A stretch of DNA of 64,000 bases from Bacillota bacterium (GCA_023390335.1 JAEWCZ010000073.1:68939-132938), one strand, 5' to 3'. Counted from the first letter of the stretch, positions 27,289 through 37,065 are shown. The notes: generated by a model not told the origin, from the sequence alone. Made by a program: numbers and translations.

Positions 27289-29526
27289 ATGAAGGTTTTG
27301 CACTTAATTGGCGGAGGGGATGTTGGAGGCGCTAAAGTACACGTCCTGTCACTTGTAAAGGAACTTACTTCCCATATAGATGTTACACTTCTCAGTCTCA
27401 GACCGGGAGCCTTTGCAGATGAAGCCCGTGCAATGGGGATAAATGTAAAAGTTATAAAGTCCTCTAATATAATTACAGATATACGCAACGCAGTACAGTT
27501 TGTAAAAAAGAATAACTTTGATATTATTCATTCACATGGTGCCAAGGCAAATATATTTGCCTACGCTATTAAAAAAGCCTGCAATATACCCGTAATAACA
27601 ACAATGCACAGCGACTATAAACTTGATTATCTCCAAAGTTTGCCTAAAAGGCTTACTATAGGGTTATTTAACTCATGGGTACTTCATAGTTTAGATTATT
27701 ATATCGTGGTTACCTCTGCTTTTAGAAAAATGCTGATAGAAAGAGGCTTTGACACCAATAGCATTTATACCATATTAAACGGAATTGATTTCGATAAAAA
27801 ACTAAATGACTATACAAGAGAAAAGTTCGGCCAAAAATACGGTATCCAATTAGATAAAAACGATATACTTGTAGGAATAGCCGCAAGATTGACCCCAGTT
27901 AAGGGTATAAGCACTCTTTTGGAAGCCGCAAAGCTTGTTGTTGAGAAAAATCCCAATGTAAAATTCCTTATAGGCGGAGATGGAGAAGATTACAAAACCC
28001 TCACCGCGCGGTGCCATCAGTTGGGACTGGATAACAATGTATTTTTTCTTGGCTGGCTAAATGACCCATATGAACTTTTTGGTATTATTGACATTAGCGT
28101 TCTGACTTCTATTAGTGAAGGCTTTCCCTATTCCATTCTGGAGGGTGCTTTTTATTCAAAGGCCACTGTCAGCAGCAGAGTTGGGGGAATTCCAGATCTT
28201 ATAGATTCCTCAGTGAACGGTTACCTTTTTGAACCTCTTGATTATAATACACTGGCAAAATATCTTCTTGAGTTGTCTTTAGACCATGAAAAACGAAAAG
28301 AATTCGGCAAAAGAATTTATGAAAAAGCCTATAAGAACTTCTCGCTGGATGCTATGTGCAAAACGCAGCTTGAAATATATTCAAATATACAGAGGGATGT
28401 TTTAAACAAAGCCAAAGGCAAAAAGTATGATGTAATAGTATCCGGCTACTATGGTTTCGGTAATATCGGGGATGATGCTATGCTTCGGTCAATTGTAGAC
28501 AATCTGCAAGAACAAAAACCCGGCATATCTATACTTGCACTTTCCAGAAACCCTGTGGAAACCGCCCGAAACTACGGTGTCAGTGCTATAAACAGGAAAA
28601 ATATATTCAAGGTTTATTCATCTATGAAGAAAGCCAAGCTTTTTGTATACGGTGGAGGCAATATAATTCAGGATAGTACAAGCTCGCGATCCCTTATGTT
28701 TTACCTTGGAACCGCATGGCTTGCAAAAAAACTAAAATTAAAAATAATGTTCTATGCAAACGGAATAGGTCCCATAAATAAATCGGGTAATGCCGAACAT
28801 TCCCGTAAAATATTGAATATGGCTGATGTAATTACCGTAAGAGAACGGTTTTCATTCAACGAACTAAAGAAAATGGGTATTACCGGGCCTAGAATTGCAT
28901 TAACTGCCGATGCTGCGTTTGCTGTCAATATTAATCCCGATGAACTCAATGACAGCCGTAATTTCTCAGGATTGTCCCTTGATAAAAATTACGCGGGTTT
29001 CTCAGTACGAAGATGTCCCGGTTTTGAAGAATATCAGCATGAAAAATATGAGCAGACTATTGCAGAAACCGCAGATTATGTTTTTAATAAATATGGTCTT
29101 GAACCTGTGTTCATTCCAATGGAATACAATGTAGACATATATACTATAAAAAACATTATTTCAAAAATGAAAACCAAAAACTATATTATAAGCAATAATC
29201 ACACTGTTTTGGAAACATTCTCTGTGATACATAAAATGGATATTATGGTGTCCATGAGGCTTCATGCTTTGATTTTTGCAGCGTATTTAAAGGTTCCGTT
29301 TATCGGAATCAGTTATCAACCAAAGGTTGACGGGTTTTTGGAGTATATTAATCAGCCCTCTGCGGGAAGTGTAAAAGAAATCAATCTTGAACGCCTGCGC
29401 TCCAAAATTGATAATGTAATGCAAAATCGCGAACCAATTAAGGCTGCTTTGGAAAGCTCTGTGGATAATCTGATATGTAAAGCCCGTGAGAACTCACACT
29501 ACGCAATTGAATTAATTTCAGAATAA
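27289..29526 (+). CDS. csaB: Fusion of GT4 glycosyltransferase and CsaB polysaccharide pyruvyltransferase
   Basis: 745 residues in two enzymes. Residues 1-~375 are a GT-B glycosyltransferase (GGGDVGGAKVHV near the N-terminus, GIAARLTPVKGI, GDGEDY and the SISEGFPYSILEGA donor motif). Residues ~380-745 are CsaB: SGYYGFGNIGDDAMLRS, VYGGGNIIQD, RLHALIFAAYLKVPFIGISYQPK. CsaB adds pyruvate ketals to secondary wall polymer, needed for SLH-domain proteins to bind the wall. ATG 27289 follows AAAGGAG. The fusion couples sugar transfer and pyruvylation in one chain; the sugar substrate is unknown. Confidence 0.88.
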   Translation: MKVLHLIGGGDVGGAKVHVLSLVKELTSHIDVTLLSLRPGAFADEARAMGINVKVIKSSNIITDIRNAVQFVKKNNFDIIHSHGAKANIFAYAIKKACNIPVITTMHSDYKLDYLQSLPKRLTIGLFNSWVLHSLDYYIVVTSAFRKMLIERGFDTNSIYTILNGIDFDKKLNDYTREKFGQKYGIQLDKNDILVGIAARLTPVKGISTLLEAAKLVVEKNPNVKFLIGGDGEDYKTLTARCHQLGLDNNVFFLGWLNDPYELFGIIDISVLTSISEGFPYSILEGAFYSKATVSSRVGGIPDLIDSSVNGYLFEPLDYNTLAKYLLELSLDHEKRKEFGKRIYEKAYKNFSLDAMCKTQLEIYSNIQRDVLNKAKGKKYDVIVSGYYGFGNIGDDAMLRSIVDNLQEQKPGISILALSRNPVETARNYGVSAINRKNIFKVYSSMKKAKLFVYGGGNIIQDSTSSRSLMFYLGTAWLAKKLKLKIMFYANGIGPINKSGNAEHSRKILNMADVITVRERFSFNELKKMGITGPRIALTADAAFAVNINPDELNDSRNFSGLSLDKNYAGFSVRRCPGFEEYQHEKYEQTIAETADYVFNKYGLEPVFIPMEYNVDIYTIKNIISKMKTKNYIISNNHTVLETFSVIHKMDIMVSMRLHALIFAAYLKVPFIGISYQPKVDGFLEYINQPSAGSVKEINLERLRSKIDNVMQNREPIKAALESSVDNLICKARENSHYAIELISE

Positions 29527-29538
29527 AAAAAGATATTG

Positions 29539-29570
29539 AAAACACGCAGAACTTTAACTGCGTGTTTTTT
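29539..29570 (+). terminator. Bidirectional terminator after csaB
   Basis: AAAACACGCAG and CTGCGTGTTTT pair, followed by T on the plus strand and by T-rich sequence on the minus strand, between convergent genes. Confidence 0.85.
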
Positions 29571-29589
29571 ATTTGACCCTCTTCCCTAC

Positions 29590-31494
29590 TCAGGCTTCCA
29601 GCTGCTCTGTGACCTCAGACCAGACTTCATACAGTTCCTCAAGCCTACGCTGTGCCTGTTGTTGTTCCTCGCTTAACTCAATAAGTTTCTGATGATCGGT
29701 AGCAAACCTGACCATCTCTTCTTCTAACTCTTTCAAACGGGTTTCAGTTTTCTCTATAGACTTTTCAGTGTCGGAAAGCTGTTTCTCAAGCTTTCGTATC
29801 CTGCTGCGTTCCTCCTTGGTTGCCATATGGCTTTGTTTTGCCTCTGAAATTACAGGCTGTTCTTTGCTTACTGCTGCAACATTCTTTTTGTGGTGTTCTG
29901 TAAAATAAGTATAGTTTCCAAAGCAGTCTACTACTGGAGTTGTCCCAATATCAATAATTCTGGTGGCCAGTTTGTCTATAAAATATCTGTCATGGGAAAC
30001 AACCAAAAGAGTTCCCTCATAGTCAGTAAGGGCGTCCTCAAGAATTTCCCTTGAATTTATGTCCAGATGGTTTGTAGGCTCATCCAGGATAATAAAATTG
30101 GCATCAGAGAAGATTAGCTTGAGCATTGCAACCCTGCTCTTTTCACCGCCGCTGAGAACAGATATCTTTTTAAATACATCTTCACCCGTAAACAAAAATG
30201 CACCCAGTGCTGTTCTGACTTCTGACTGAATAAGTTTCTGGTCTACGCTCCATACCTCATCAAGAACAGTATTGTTTTCGTTCAAATCAGACATTTCCTG
30301 ATCATAGTAGCCAAGGTTGACCTTTGCCCCATAGTTGTAACTGCCAGAGGTTGCCTGAAGCCTTCCTGCAAGTATCTTTAAAAGCGTTGATTTTCCACAT
30401 CCGTTAGGGCCTAGCAAGAACACCTTTTCGGCTTTTTTTATTTTAAAGCTAACGTTTTTAAATAGCTCTTTATTGTCAAAGGATTTTGAAACACACTCTA
30501 CGTCCAAGACTTCGTTGCCACTGGCAATTGTCTGCCTGAATTTTATCTTGATGGTAGAAGGCAGGTCGCTTGGTCTTTCTATCTTTTCCATCCTGTCCAG
30601 TGCCTTCTGGCGGCTTTCGGCAGCAATAATATTTCTTTCCCTGTTCCATCTTCTCTGCTGTTCTATATAGGCTTCCTGTCGTGCTATTTCCTTCTGCTGC
30701 TGTATATAGTGCTTTTCTTGAATTTCACGGTTTACTGCCTTTTGCTTAACATAGTTTGAATAATTGCAATTGTAAACTGTACTTGTACAGTTTTCCATTT
30801 CAATTGTCCGGCTGGTTACGGAATCCAGAAAATAACGGTCATGGGATATTATAAAAAGACACTTTTTATAGCTTTTAAGATAATCCTCCAGCCATTCTAC
30901 CGCCGCTATGTCCAGATGGTTTGTAGGTTCATCCAGCATAAGTATGTCCGGTTCCTCCAGCAAAACTTTTGCAAGTGCAAGCCTTGTTTTCTGCCCCCCG
31001 CTTAAAATGCTTATCTTACAGTCAAACTCATGTTCTTCAAAACCAAGGCCTCGAAGTACACCCCTTATACGACTGTTATACTCAAAGCCTCCCAGGTATG
31101 AAAACCGTTCAGTCAGACGACTATATTCCTTCATAAGTGATTCCAATTTTTCCTGTTCTTTGGTAGAGCTTATTTCCTTTTCAACTCTGCTGATTGACTT
31201 TTCCATTTCAACCAACTCCCTGAAAACATCACGCAGCTCATCCCAAAGTGTATTTTCTGAGTTTAATGCAGAGTTCTGCTTTAAATAGCTCACATTAAGA
31301 TCTTTTGAAATAAATATTTCTCCGTTTTCCTGCTGCAATTCACCTATTATAAGCTTGAACAAAGTAGACTTTCCGGCACCGTTGACTCCAACCAGCCCTA
31401 CCTTGTCATTTTCCTGCAGACTAAAGGAAACATTATTTAAAATGGTTTCTGTACCATATGAAAATTCAACATTATTACAGTTTAGTACTATCAC
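29590..31494 (-). CDS. ABC-F family ATP-binding protein
   Basis: 634 residues, two ABC domains and no membrane part. Walker A GVNGAGKSTL and GPNGCGKSTL, signatures LSGGQKTRLALAK and LSGGEKSRVAMLK, Walker B MLDEPTNHLDI and ILDEPTNHLDI, a linker rich in Q/R/E between them, and a C-terminal coiled coil (about 555-634). ABC-F proteins act on the ribosome E site, in translation control or antibiotic protection; the coiled-coil tail is like Uup/YdiF types. GTG start at 31494 behind TGGAG. It converges with csaB. Confidence 0.9.
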   Translation of the reverse strand: MIVLNCNNVEFSYGTETILNNVSFSLQENDKVGLVGVNGAGKSTLFKLIIGELQQENGEIFISKDLNVSYLKQNSALNSENTLWDELRDVFRELVEMEKSISRVEKEISSTKEQEKLESLMKEYSRLTERFSYLGGFEYNSRIRGVLRGLGFEEHEFDCKISILSGGQKTRLALAKVLLEEPDILMLDEPTNHLDIAAVEWLEDYLKSYKKCLFIISHDRYFLDSVTSRTIEMENCTSTVYNCNYSNYVKQKAVNREIQEKHYIQQQKEIARQEAYIEQQRRWNRERNIIAAESRQKALDRMEKIERPSDLPSTIKIKFRQTIASGNEVLDVECVSKSFDNKELFKNVSFKIKKAEKVFLLGPNGCGKSTLLKILAGRLQATSGSYNYGAKVNLGYYDQEMSDLNENNTVLDEVWSVDQKLIQSEVRTALGAFLFTGEDVFKKISVLSGGEKSRVAMLKLIFSDANFIILDEPTNHLDINSREILEDALTDYEGTLLVVSHDRYFIDKLATRIIDIGTTPVVDCFGNYTYFTEHHKKNVAAVSKEQPVISEAKQSHMATKEERSRIRKLEKQLSDTEKSIEKTETRLKELEEEMVRFATDHQKLIELSEEQQQAQRRLEELYEVWSEVTEQLEA

Positions 31495-31602
31495 CGTAGT
31501 TCTCCATTTGCAAATATTTTGTATTACTGAGTTTTTATTTATTATAACAAACTATACCCCCATAAGCATAGTCTTTTTAGTTTGTCTGTTTGCAGCAAAA
31601 AA

Positions 31603-31635
31603 GCCGGGTTATGTTATTACCAACACAATCCCGGC
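31603..31635 (-). terminator. Terminator below the decayed ketoacyl-synthase gene
   Basis: GCCGGG and CCCGGC close an imperfect stem; on the minus strand a run of six T follows. Confidence 0.65.
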
Positions 31636-31653
31636 ATATATCGGGGTAAATAT

Positions 31654-31874
31654 TTAGAATTTATAAAGAAGCGCACCCATTGTATATCCGGAACCCACGT
31701 AACAGAATATGGCATATGAGCCTTCAACTATTTTTATTGGTCTTTTTTGCTTCATTAGGGCAAGTATTGGGCTTGTCGGGCCCGTGTAGCCGTATTTATT
31801 TCCTACATAATTTATTCTCTCTTCCATTACATTAAGTAGTTCTATCGTATCCGTAATATCGCCCTTGGTTCAGG
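31654..31874 (-). pseudogene. C-terminal remnant of a 3-oxoacyl-ACP synthase III-like gene
   Basis: From a TAA at 31654-31656 the minus strand is open back to a TGA near 31874. It encodes about 70 residues ending in GNKYGYTGPTSPILALMKQ and CYVGSGYTMGALLYKF. The Asn/Gly-rich pattern and hydrophobic tail match the C-terminus of ketoacyl synthase III-type thiolase-fold enzymes. No start or upstream part exists; the next gene on that side is a divergent chemoreceptor, so the 5' portion has been deleted. The downstream terminator survives. Confidence 0.5.
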
Positions 31875-32118
31875 GCATACTGTAATTTACTTTTTCATTT
31901 AACCTTCAACAAACAAAAACACAATATTACACTAAATGGTGTAAAATAATATATAAAATAAAAAATAATAGTATAAATGGAAGGAAAAAGCAAACACATT
32001 GTAGAATAATGAAAAGTAAATACAATTTCGATGAATTTATTACATTTATTATTTTTTTGCTTATGTTCAATACGAGAATTTTTTAAATATAGTAACTGTA
32101 AAAGGAGAGGATTGTTGA

Positions 32119-33651
32119 ATGGAAGACAGCTTGGAAGGCTTATTCAAAAAAAACTTGCTACAATATCAAAAAAACCTCTGTAATTCAATTACATTCTATT
32201 GTACAATAGGTGGCTTCGGAGGTGTAGCTTTTTATGCATTTATGAAAATAATAGGTATTATGAGTATATTCAGTTGGACTAACCTAATTTATTTCTCAAT
32301 ACCTGTTGTCTTTAATGTCACGCTAATGGCAGTTTCAAACGCAATACTCAAAAAGAAGTCAGTGAAAACGTATGTGAATATATACAAATATATTATTGTT
32401 TCGGTAGCCTGTATAAACTACTTTGCAATAGCCATATTTATTCCATACAGGGACATTTGGGGAACGTTGATATTAATATTCGTTGTTGCATCATTTTTTC
32501 TTGAAAAACCGGTTGCTTTGTACGGTATAGTATTTGGTTCGGTGATTTGTATATTTAGTTTTTATGTTAATACATGCCCTGAAACTCTTAGCAGATCGTT
32601 AGGAGATATAACAACAAGACTGCAGGTTATTTCTTTTGGAGCCGTGGCTACTTTTGTAAGTGCAATCATGGGAAGAAGCCTTCTTAAGAGATCATGTGAA
32701 AATGAATTTAATGTAAGCAAGTCATTTAGTGACTTGCAGCTGGTAGTTTCAAAGGTAAAAGACGTATCAAATACCCTATCGCTATCCAGTGGATTGATAA
32801 CCCATCTGGCATCCCAACAGCAGCAGGCGGCAGAAACTACGGCAGTTAATACGTCGGATATTCTTGCAGGTGCTGTAAAAACTTCCGAAAGTGTTAAAGA
32901 GAGTACAGAACTTATGTCTGAGCTTGTTAATGAAACAAAACGGATGAAGGAACAGACTATAAGTGTTATTAATAATTCCGAGGAATTAAAGAATGTTGCG
33001 GGTAAAGGCAGGAACTCAATTGATGACGCAGTTAAGAAAATAATGCGTATTAAAGAAAGTGCTACTGCTACATATGCCAGTGCCAAGGAACTTGATATAA
33101 AGGCTCAAAAAATTGACAAAATAGTGGGCAGCATACAGAGTATATCAAAGCAAACCAACCTTCTCTCCCTCAATGCAACAATTGAAGCGGCAAGGGCCGG
33201 CGAATATGGCAGAGGCTTTTCGGTTGTAGCCGGTGAGATAGGCAAGCTAGCGGAGCAAAGTCAGATGTCATTGAATGATATAACAAATAATCTGAAAGAC
33301 ATCTTTCAACATGAAAACGAGGTGGATAACCTGGTAGGACAGGTGGACGAGGGTGTTGAAATAATCCGTAAGTCAAAGGAATATTACCAGAACATAATAG
33401 ACGCGCTAAATGAGACCATAAAGTCACTCTTGAATATCAGAGATGTTTCTGATCAGCAGATTTCACATACTGAATTGGTCAACAGGTTTATAGAAGACGT
33501 CAAAAATGCAGCGGTAATGACCACGGAAAGTATAGAGTCGGCTACTGCTTCAACGCAGGAAACATTTGCTTCAAGTGAAGAACTGTTTAGCTCTGCCAAC
33601 GCATTGGATGAGTTGGCTAAGGAACTGAATGAAATTGTAGTAAAAATATAA
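32119..33651 (+). CDS. Methyl-accepting chemotaxis protein with multispanning N-terminus
   Basis: 510 residues. The first ~190 residues form about six membrane helices with almost no extracytoplasmic domain, then a signalling domain with QSISKQTNLLSLNATIEAARAGEYGRGFSVVAGEIGKLAEQS. No HAMP domain is seen. Such receptors usually sense membrane state, redox or an intracellular cue. The chemoreceptor tip differs from the standard Ala version (SLNAT). ATG follows AAAGGAGAGG. The alpha/beta hydrolase starts 20 nt after its stop, probably one transcript. Confidence 0.88.
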   Translation: MEDSLEGLFKKNLLQYQKNLCNSITFYCTIGGFGGVAFYAFMKIIGIMSIFSWTNLIYFSIPVVFNVTLMAVSNAILKKKSVKTYVNIYKYIIVSVACINYFAIAIFIPYRDIWGTLILIFVVASFFLEKPVALYGIVFGSVICIFSFYVNTCPETLSRSLGDITTRLQVISFGAVATFVSAIMGRSLLKRSCENEFNVSKSFSDLQLVVSKVKDVSNTLSLSSGLITHLASQQQQAAETTAVNTSDILAGAVKTSESVKESTELMSELVNETKRMKEQTISVINNSEELKNVAGKGRNSIDDAVKKIMRIKESATATYASAKELDIKAQKIDKIVGSIQSISKQTNLLSLNATIEAARAGEYGRGFSVVAGEIGKLAEQSQMSLNDITNNLKDIFQHENEVDNLVGQVDEGVEIIRKSKEYYQNIIDALNETIKSLLNIRDVSDQQISHTELVNRFIEDVKNAAVMTTESIESATASTQETFASSEELFSSANALDELAKELNEIVVKI

Positions 33652-33671
33652 ACACTGGAGGCGGGGAAAGT

Positions 33672-34616
33672 ATGACTTATGAAACGGATTATCAGCAGTA
33701 TGTAGATTCAAAGGAACCATTAAGCTCATTACAGGAAAAAGATTGGACATTTTACGGACAGTGTGGAATAGAATACCCGTATTTCTATGCGACACCAGAC
33801 CCGAACCGTCAGGATTACTTTGCAATCTCTTACAGCGAAGATCCATTGCAGCGTCTTGATATCCATCATTTAAAAGCCCCTGAAAAAAAAGAAAGACCTG
33901 TTATTTTCTTTATACATGGAGGAGGCTGGACAACTGAAGATAAAAGCAATACACGGTTTTATGCGTTTGAATGGATAAAAAGAGGATTTACGGTCGTCTC
34001 CATAAATTACAGGTTGGCACCCAATGTCACTCATCCTACGCAAATAGAGGACTGTGCAAAAGCTTTTAAATGGGTACAGGACAATATAAAAAATTACGGC
34101 GGAAACCCCAATAAAATAGCAATAATCGGTCATTCAGCGGGAGCACATCTAGCGGCACTTCTGGTTGTAGGAGAGAAATGGCACGAAAAATATGATATAG
34201 ACATGAAGTCAGTTAAGTGTTGGATACCTGTAAGCGGTATTTATGATTTTAATCTGCCTGAAAATTACCTGGCACCCATATTAAATTCATCGATACTTGC
34301 AATGCTCGGTGCAGACAGTAATAAAATAGACTGCTCCCCGGTATCACATATCACCGGAAAAGAACCTCCTTGTTTGATATTGCACGGTGGAGATGACTGG
34401 CTTGTTCCGCGTTCGAATTCAATAGAATTATATAACAGACTTGTTAAAAAGGGTGCAAAGAATTGCCAATTGAATATAGTGAAGGACTATTGGCACTGCA
34501 ATATGATGCTTGGCTATGACAAGCCGGGACATAAGCCTGCCGAAATAATAAACGGGTATCTTGCTGAAATGCTGCCCACATCTGAAAGTAATAGAGTACA
34601 ACATTCATCACTGTAA
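33672..34616 (+). CDS. Alpha/beta hydrolase (hormone-sensitive-lipase-like esterase)
   Basis: 314 residues. Oxyanion motif FIHGGGW, nucleophile elbow GHSAGAH, then HGGDDWLVP with the Asp and YWHCNMM with the His complete a catalytic triad. The HGGGW motif places it with HSL/kynurenine-formamidase-type esterases acting on small acyl esters or amides. No signal peptide, so cytoplasmic. GGAGG lies upstream of the ATG. Same direction and 20 nt from the chemoreceptor; the functional link is unknown. Confidence 0.82.
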   Translation: MTYETDYQQYVDSKEPLSSLQEKDWTFYGQCGIEYPYFYATPDPNRQDYFAISYSEDPLQRLDIHHLKAPEKKERPVIFFIHGGGWTTEDKSNTRFYAFEWIKRGFTVVSINYRLAPNVTHPTQIEDCAKAFKWVQDNIKNYGGNPNKIAIIGHSAGAHLAALLVVGEKWHEKYDIDMKSVKCWIPVSGIYDFNLPENYLAPILNSSILAMLGADSNKIDCSPVSHITGKEPPCLILHGGDDWLVPRSNSIELYNRLVKKGAKNCQLNIVKDYWHCNMMLGYDKPGHKPAEIINGYLAEMLPTSESNRVQHSSL

Positions 34617-34623
34617 ATAAAAG

Positions 34624-34685
34624 AATAGGCATAATAACTGGGTTGAACTCATTTCTTAATGTGGGAGACGGTTATTATGCCTATT
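34624..34685 (+). terminator. Long hairpin between convergent hydrolase genes
   Basis: AATAGGCATAATAAC and GTTATTATGCCTATT pair exactly over 15 bp with TTTT after the stem on the plus strand. Confidence 0.7.
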
Positions 34686-34698
34686 TTGAATTTTAATA

Positions 34699-35565
34699 TT
34701 ATGCTGTCATAACTGATTTCTCAATAAGGTTATTTTCAATATACTCGTCTTCAATATACTCATTTTCACGATTTTGCAAGTAATCAATAACCATTTTATT
34801 GAATTCCTTTGCTTTTTGGAAAATGAATACATGTCCTGCGTCTTGTATTACACGGAAATCACAGTCGGTGAATTTTTCCTTTAACGCAACAGCATCGTCA
34901 AAGAAACAAAAATCCTTGCTGCCTGCCACAATCAACGTTGGCAAATCATGTTTTGTTAAGAAGGAATGATGATCACCTTGAACGACAACCTTCCACCATT
35001 TGTAAAACTCCACATCACTCATCTTAAGTGTTTCTTTTAGAAAGAAACTTCTTGACTTATAGTGAGTTTTTCCGGGAAGCATCATGTTTGCCATTAGTTT
35101 AAGATAGGTGTCTTTAGAAAAGGCTTTTAAAAACACTTTTTCTGCAAAACTGTTCATGAATTTTGAGAGGTAGTTCGGTTTGCAAATAGGACTTGCAAAT
35201 ATCAATGAAAGAATCCGATCCGGGAATAATTCGCAGAAATATTGTTGAACGATAGTTCCGAGGGACAGGCCAAGCATATGAGCTTTTTCAATTCCTAGAT
35301 TATCCATAAGTAGCCTAATGTGATTTGCAATAATTACTCCGTTATACTTTTCACAACTAAGCGATGATGATTTTCCATGCCCTGGAAGATCGATATTCAG
35401 CACCCTGAAATGTTGATTAAAGTCCCCGATCTGGTACTTCCAACATCGGGTAGAGCCGGAGATTCCGTGAAGTAGGATCAACCAATCTCCTTCTTGGTTT
35501 CCTGAGATTTCATAATACATTTTCAAATTTCCTACATTAGCATAATTAGGGTTTACCATTTCCAT
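34699..35565 (-). CDS. Alpha/beta hydrolase
   Basis: 288 residues. LLHGISGSTRCW, DLPGHGKSS, the nucleophile elbow GLSLGT, PTLIVAGSKDFCF with the Asp, and a late DAGHVFIF with the His form the standard hydrolase triad. The lid region (about 130-190) is rich in Lys and aromatic residues. A Glu/Tyr-rich C-terminal tail repeats EYIEDEYIEN. Start behind AAGGAGG at 8 nt. Substrate unknown. Confidence 0.8.
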   Translation of the reverse strand: MEMVNPNYANVGNLKMYYEISGNQEGDWLILLHGISGSTRCWKYQIGDFNQHFRVLNIDLPGHGKSSSLSCEKYNGVIIANHIRLLMDNLGIEKAHMLGLSLGTIVQQYFCELFPDRILSLIFASPICKPNYLSKFMNSFAEKVFLKAFSKDTYLKLMANMMLPGKTHYKSRSFFLKETLKMSDVEFYKWWKVVVQGDHHSFLTKHDLPTLIVAGSKDFCFFDDAVALKEKFTDCDFRVIQDAGHVFIFQKAKEFNKMVIDYLQNRENEYIEDEYIENNLIEKSVMTA

Positions 35566-35675
35566 TTTGATGTCCTCCTTAAAAGTTGTGTAATCCTATA
35601 CACTCTAAGATTTTCTAGTCTGTCTTTAAGAATTTGCAATTCTCAAAACAATTTTCGACTACAATTTATGACATT

Positions 35676-35703
35676 ATTATATAATAAATACAAAAAATGT
35701 CAA
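35676..35703 (-). promoter_or_regulatory. Promoter of the alpha/beta hydrolase
   Basis: TTGACA (35698-35703) and TATAAT (35676-35681) on the minus strand, 16 nt apart; both hexamers match the consensus fully. Confidence 0.7.
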
Positions 35704-35894
35704 CATTTTTTTTGGAAATTTGTAATAATAAACCAAAATTGTATAAAAAAACAGGGATTTTTTATCACAATTTACAATGTTTTGTTGAATGAATTTGAAA
35801 CTTCCGTATTTAACGGTGCAACGGAAGTTAGTATTGCAGAAGATTTAATATACTTAGCTGGATATTTGTCCTGAGCATATCAGGAGGAAAAGCT

Positions 35895-36087
35895 ATGTCA
35901 AATCTTAATCTGAATAAGGGAAAACATCTTACCATAGAAGATAGGTCAGCAGTTGCTAAAACCATCAAGGGAGAGGCTGAATATAACACCTAGGGAACTG
36001 ACTAATCCAGACAATATTGTATTTCCGTTAATAATGAAAGGTCAGTCCATTTCGCATATTTATGCAAATCACAAAAAAAGAGACTAA
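35895..36087 (+). pseudogene. Decayed IS30-type transposase fragment
   Basis: After AGGAGG an ATG begins MSNLNLNKGKHLTIEDR, the N-terminal helix-turn-helix of IS30-type transposases. The frame breaks at a TAG after about 33 codons. A second stretch, in-frame to a TAA at 36085-36087, reads IVFPLIMKGQSISHIYANHKK, another family segment normally about 150 residues further on. The middle and the DDE domain are missing. Two exact 9-base arms AACTTCCGT/ACGGAAGTT lie about 60-85 nt upstream; they may belong to the old element. Confidence 0.6.
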
Positions 36088-36126
36088 AATGCCGGATTTA
36101 TGTAACATTTAAATCCGGCATTTTAT
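36086..36126 (-). terminator. Terminator of cwlD
   Basis: AAAATGCCGGATTT and AAATCCGGCATTTT form a 14-bp stem around 10 nt, 20 nt below the cwlD stop. Confidence 0.8.
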
Positions 36127-36147
36127 ATTTAGAATTATTCATATATT

Positions 36148-36942
36148 TTAATTAGAGCTATCGGCACTGCCCTGATTCTTCTGGATATCGTTAGCCCCTT
36201 TCTTGTAATAGCTGTCTACCCCCAACTTTATTGCTGCTGCCAGCTTATTTTGATATTCCTCCGTAGCAAGCTTCTTTTCCTCGTCTGCATTTGAAAGAAA
36301 TCCACCTTCAACAACAACTGTAGTTGTTTTCAGGTTTTTGAGAATTATTATAGGGTCCTTCTTTACCAGAGCAACCCTGTCATTGGCATTATCTACATTA
36401 AGTCGGATAGCATTTTGAATTTCATCTGCCAGCTTTTTACTAGAATCAGATTTTGGTGGGAAGAATACCTGTGCCCCGTGATACTGTGCCTGTGGGAATT
36501 TATTGAGATGAACGCTTACTACCAAATCAGCACCGGAATCATCCATAATTCCTTTCCTCCTTGTTAAATCCTCTTTTCTCTTCTGGATTATGTTGTTGCT
36601 CTCGGTAGTATACACCAATCTGTCTGAATCCCTTGTCAGGATAACCTTGTAATTATCCTTTTCCATCATGCTTTTTAACTGCATAATTATATTGAGGTTT
36701 ACATCTTTTTCCTTTAACCCGGAATAATTACTTACTGCCCCCGGGTCTTCCCCTCCATGACCTGCATCCAGTATTACTGTTCTTACGGCAGCTGGTGCTG
36801 CGCCTTCTCCGGGAGCCTGATTGCCATCTGCTGTTACTGGTTTTGAGTAATTAACTGTCAATCCAATGCTTAATACTGTTATGGACATAAGTAGTAATAG
36901 AACAACAAACAATATATTCTTTTTGCTTATTAATACAATCAT
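36148..36942 (-). CDS. cwlD: N-acetylmuramoyl-L-alanine amidase CwlD
   Basis: 264 residues. An N-terminal membrane anchor precedes an amidase_3 domain with VILDAGHGGEDPGAV (zinc His), SGLKEKDVNL (Glu), DLVVSVHLNKF (second His) and VVVEGGFLSNADEE. CwlD removes peptide stems to start muramic-lactam formation in the spore cortex. The length and the short N-terminal anchor fit CwlD rather than vegetative amidases. ATG follows AAGGA. Single gene with its own terminator. Confidence 0.88.
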   Translation of the reverse strand: MIVLISKKNILFVVLLLLMSITVLSIGLTVNYSKPVTADGNQAPGEGAAPAAVRTVILDAGHGGEDPGAVSNYSGLKEKDVNLNIIMQLKSMMEKDNYKVILTRDSDRLVYTTESNNIIQKRKEDLTRRKGIMDDSGADLVVSVHLNKFPQAQYHGAQVFFPPKSDSSKKLADEIQNAIRLNVDNANDRVALVKKDPIIILKNLKTTTVVVEGGFLSNADEEKKLATEEYQNKLAAAIKLGVDSYYKKGANDIQKNQGSADSSN

Positions 36943-37039
36943 GGGTATCCTTCCTTAATCATTTTTGAGTATCTTATTACTATGAATATTCAACTTAGTC
37001 CCACTTATGCATAAAAGCAAAACAAATTGTCCTAACAAA

Positions 37040-37065
37040 AAAACAGGAGCATTCACTCCTGTTTT
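37040..37065 (-). terminator. Terminator of the HEAT-like/membrane protein pair
   Basis: AAAACAGGAG and CTCCTGTTTT pair around 6 nt, followed by T on the minus strand. Confidence 0.85.
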
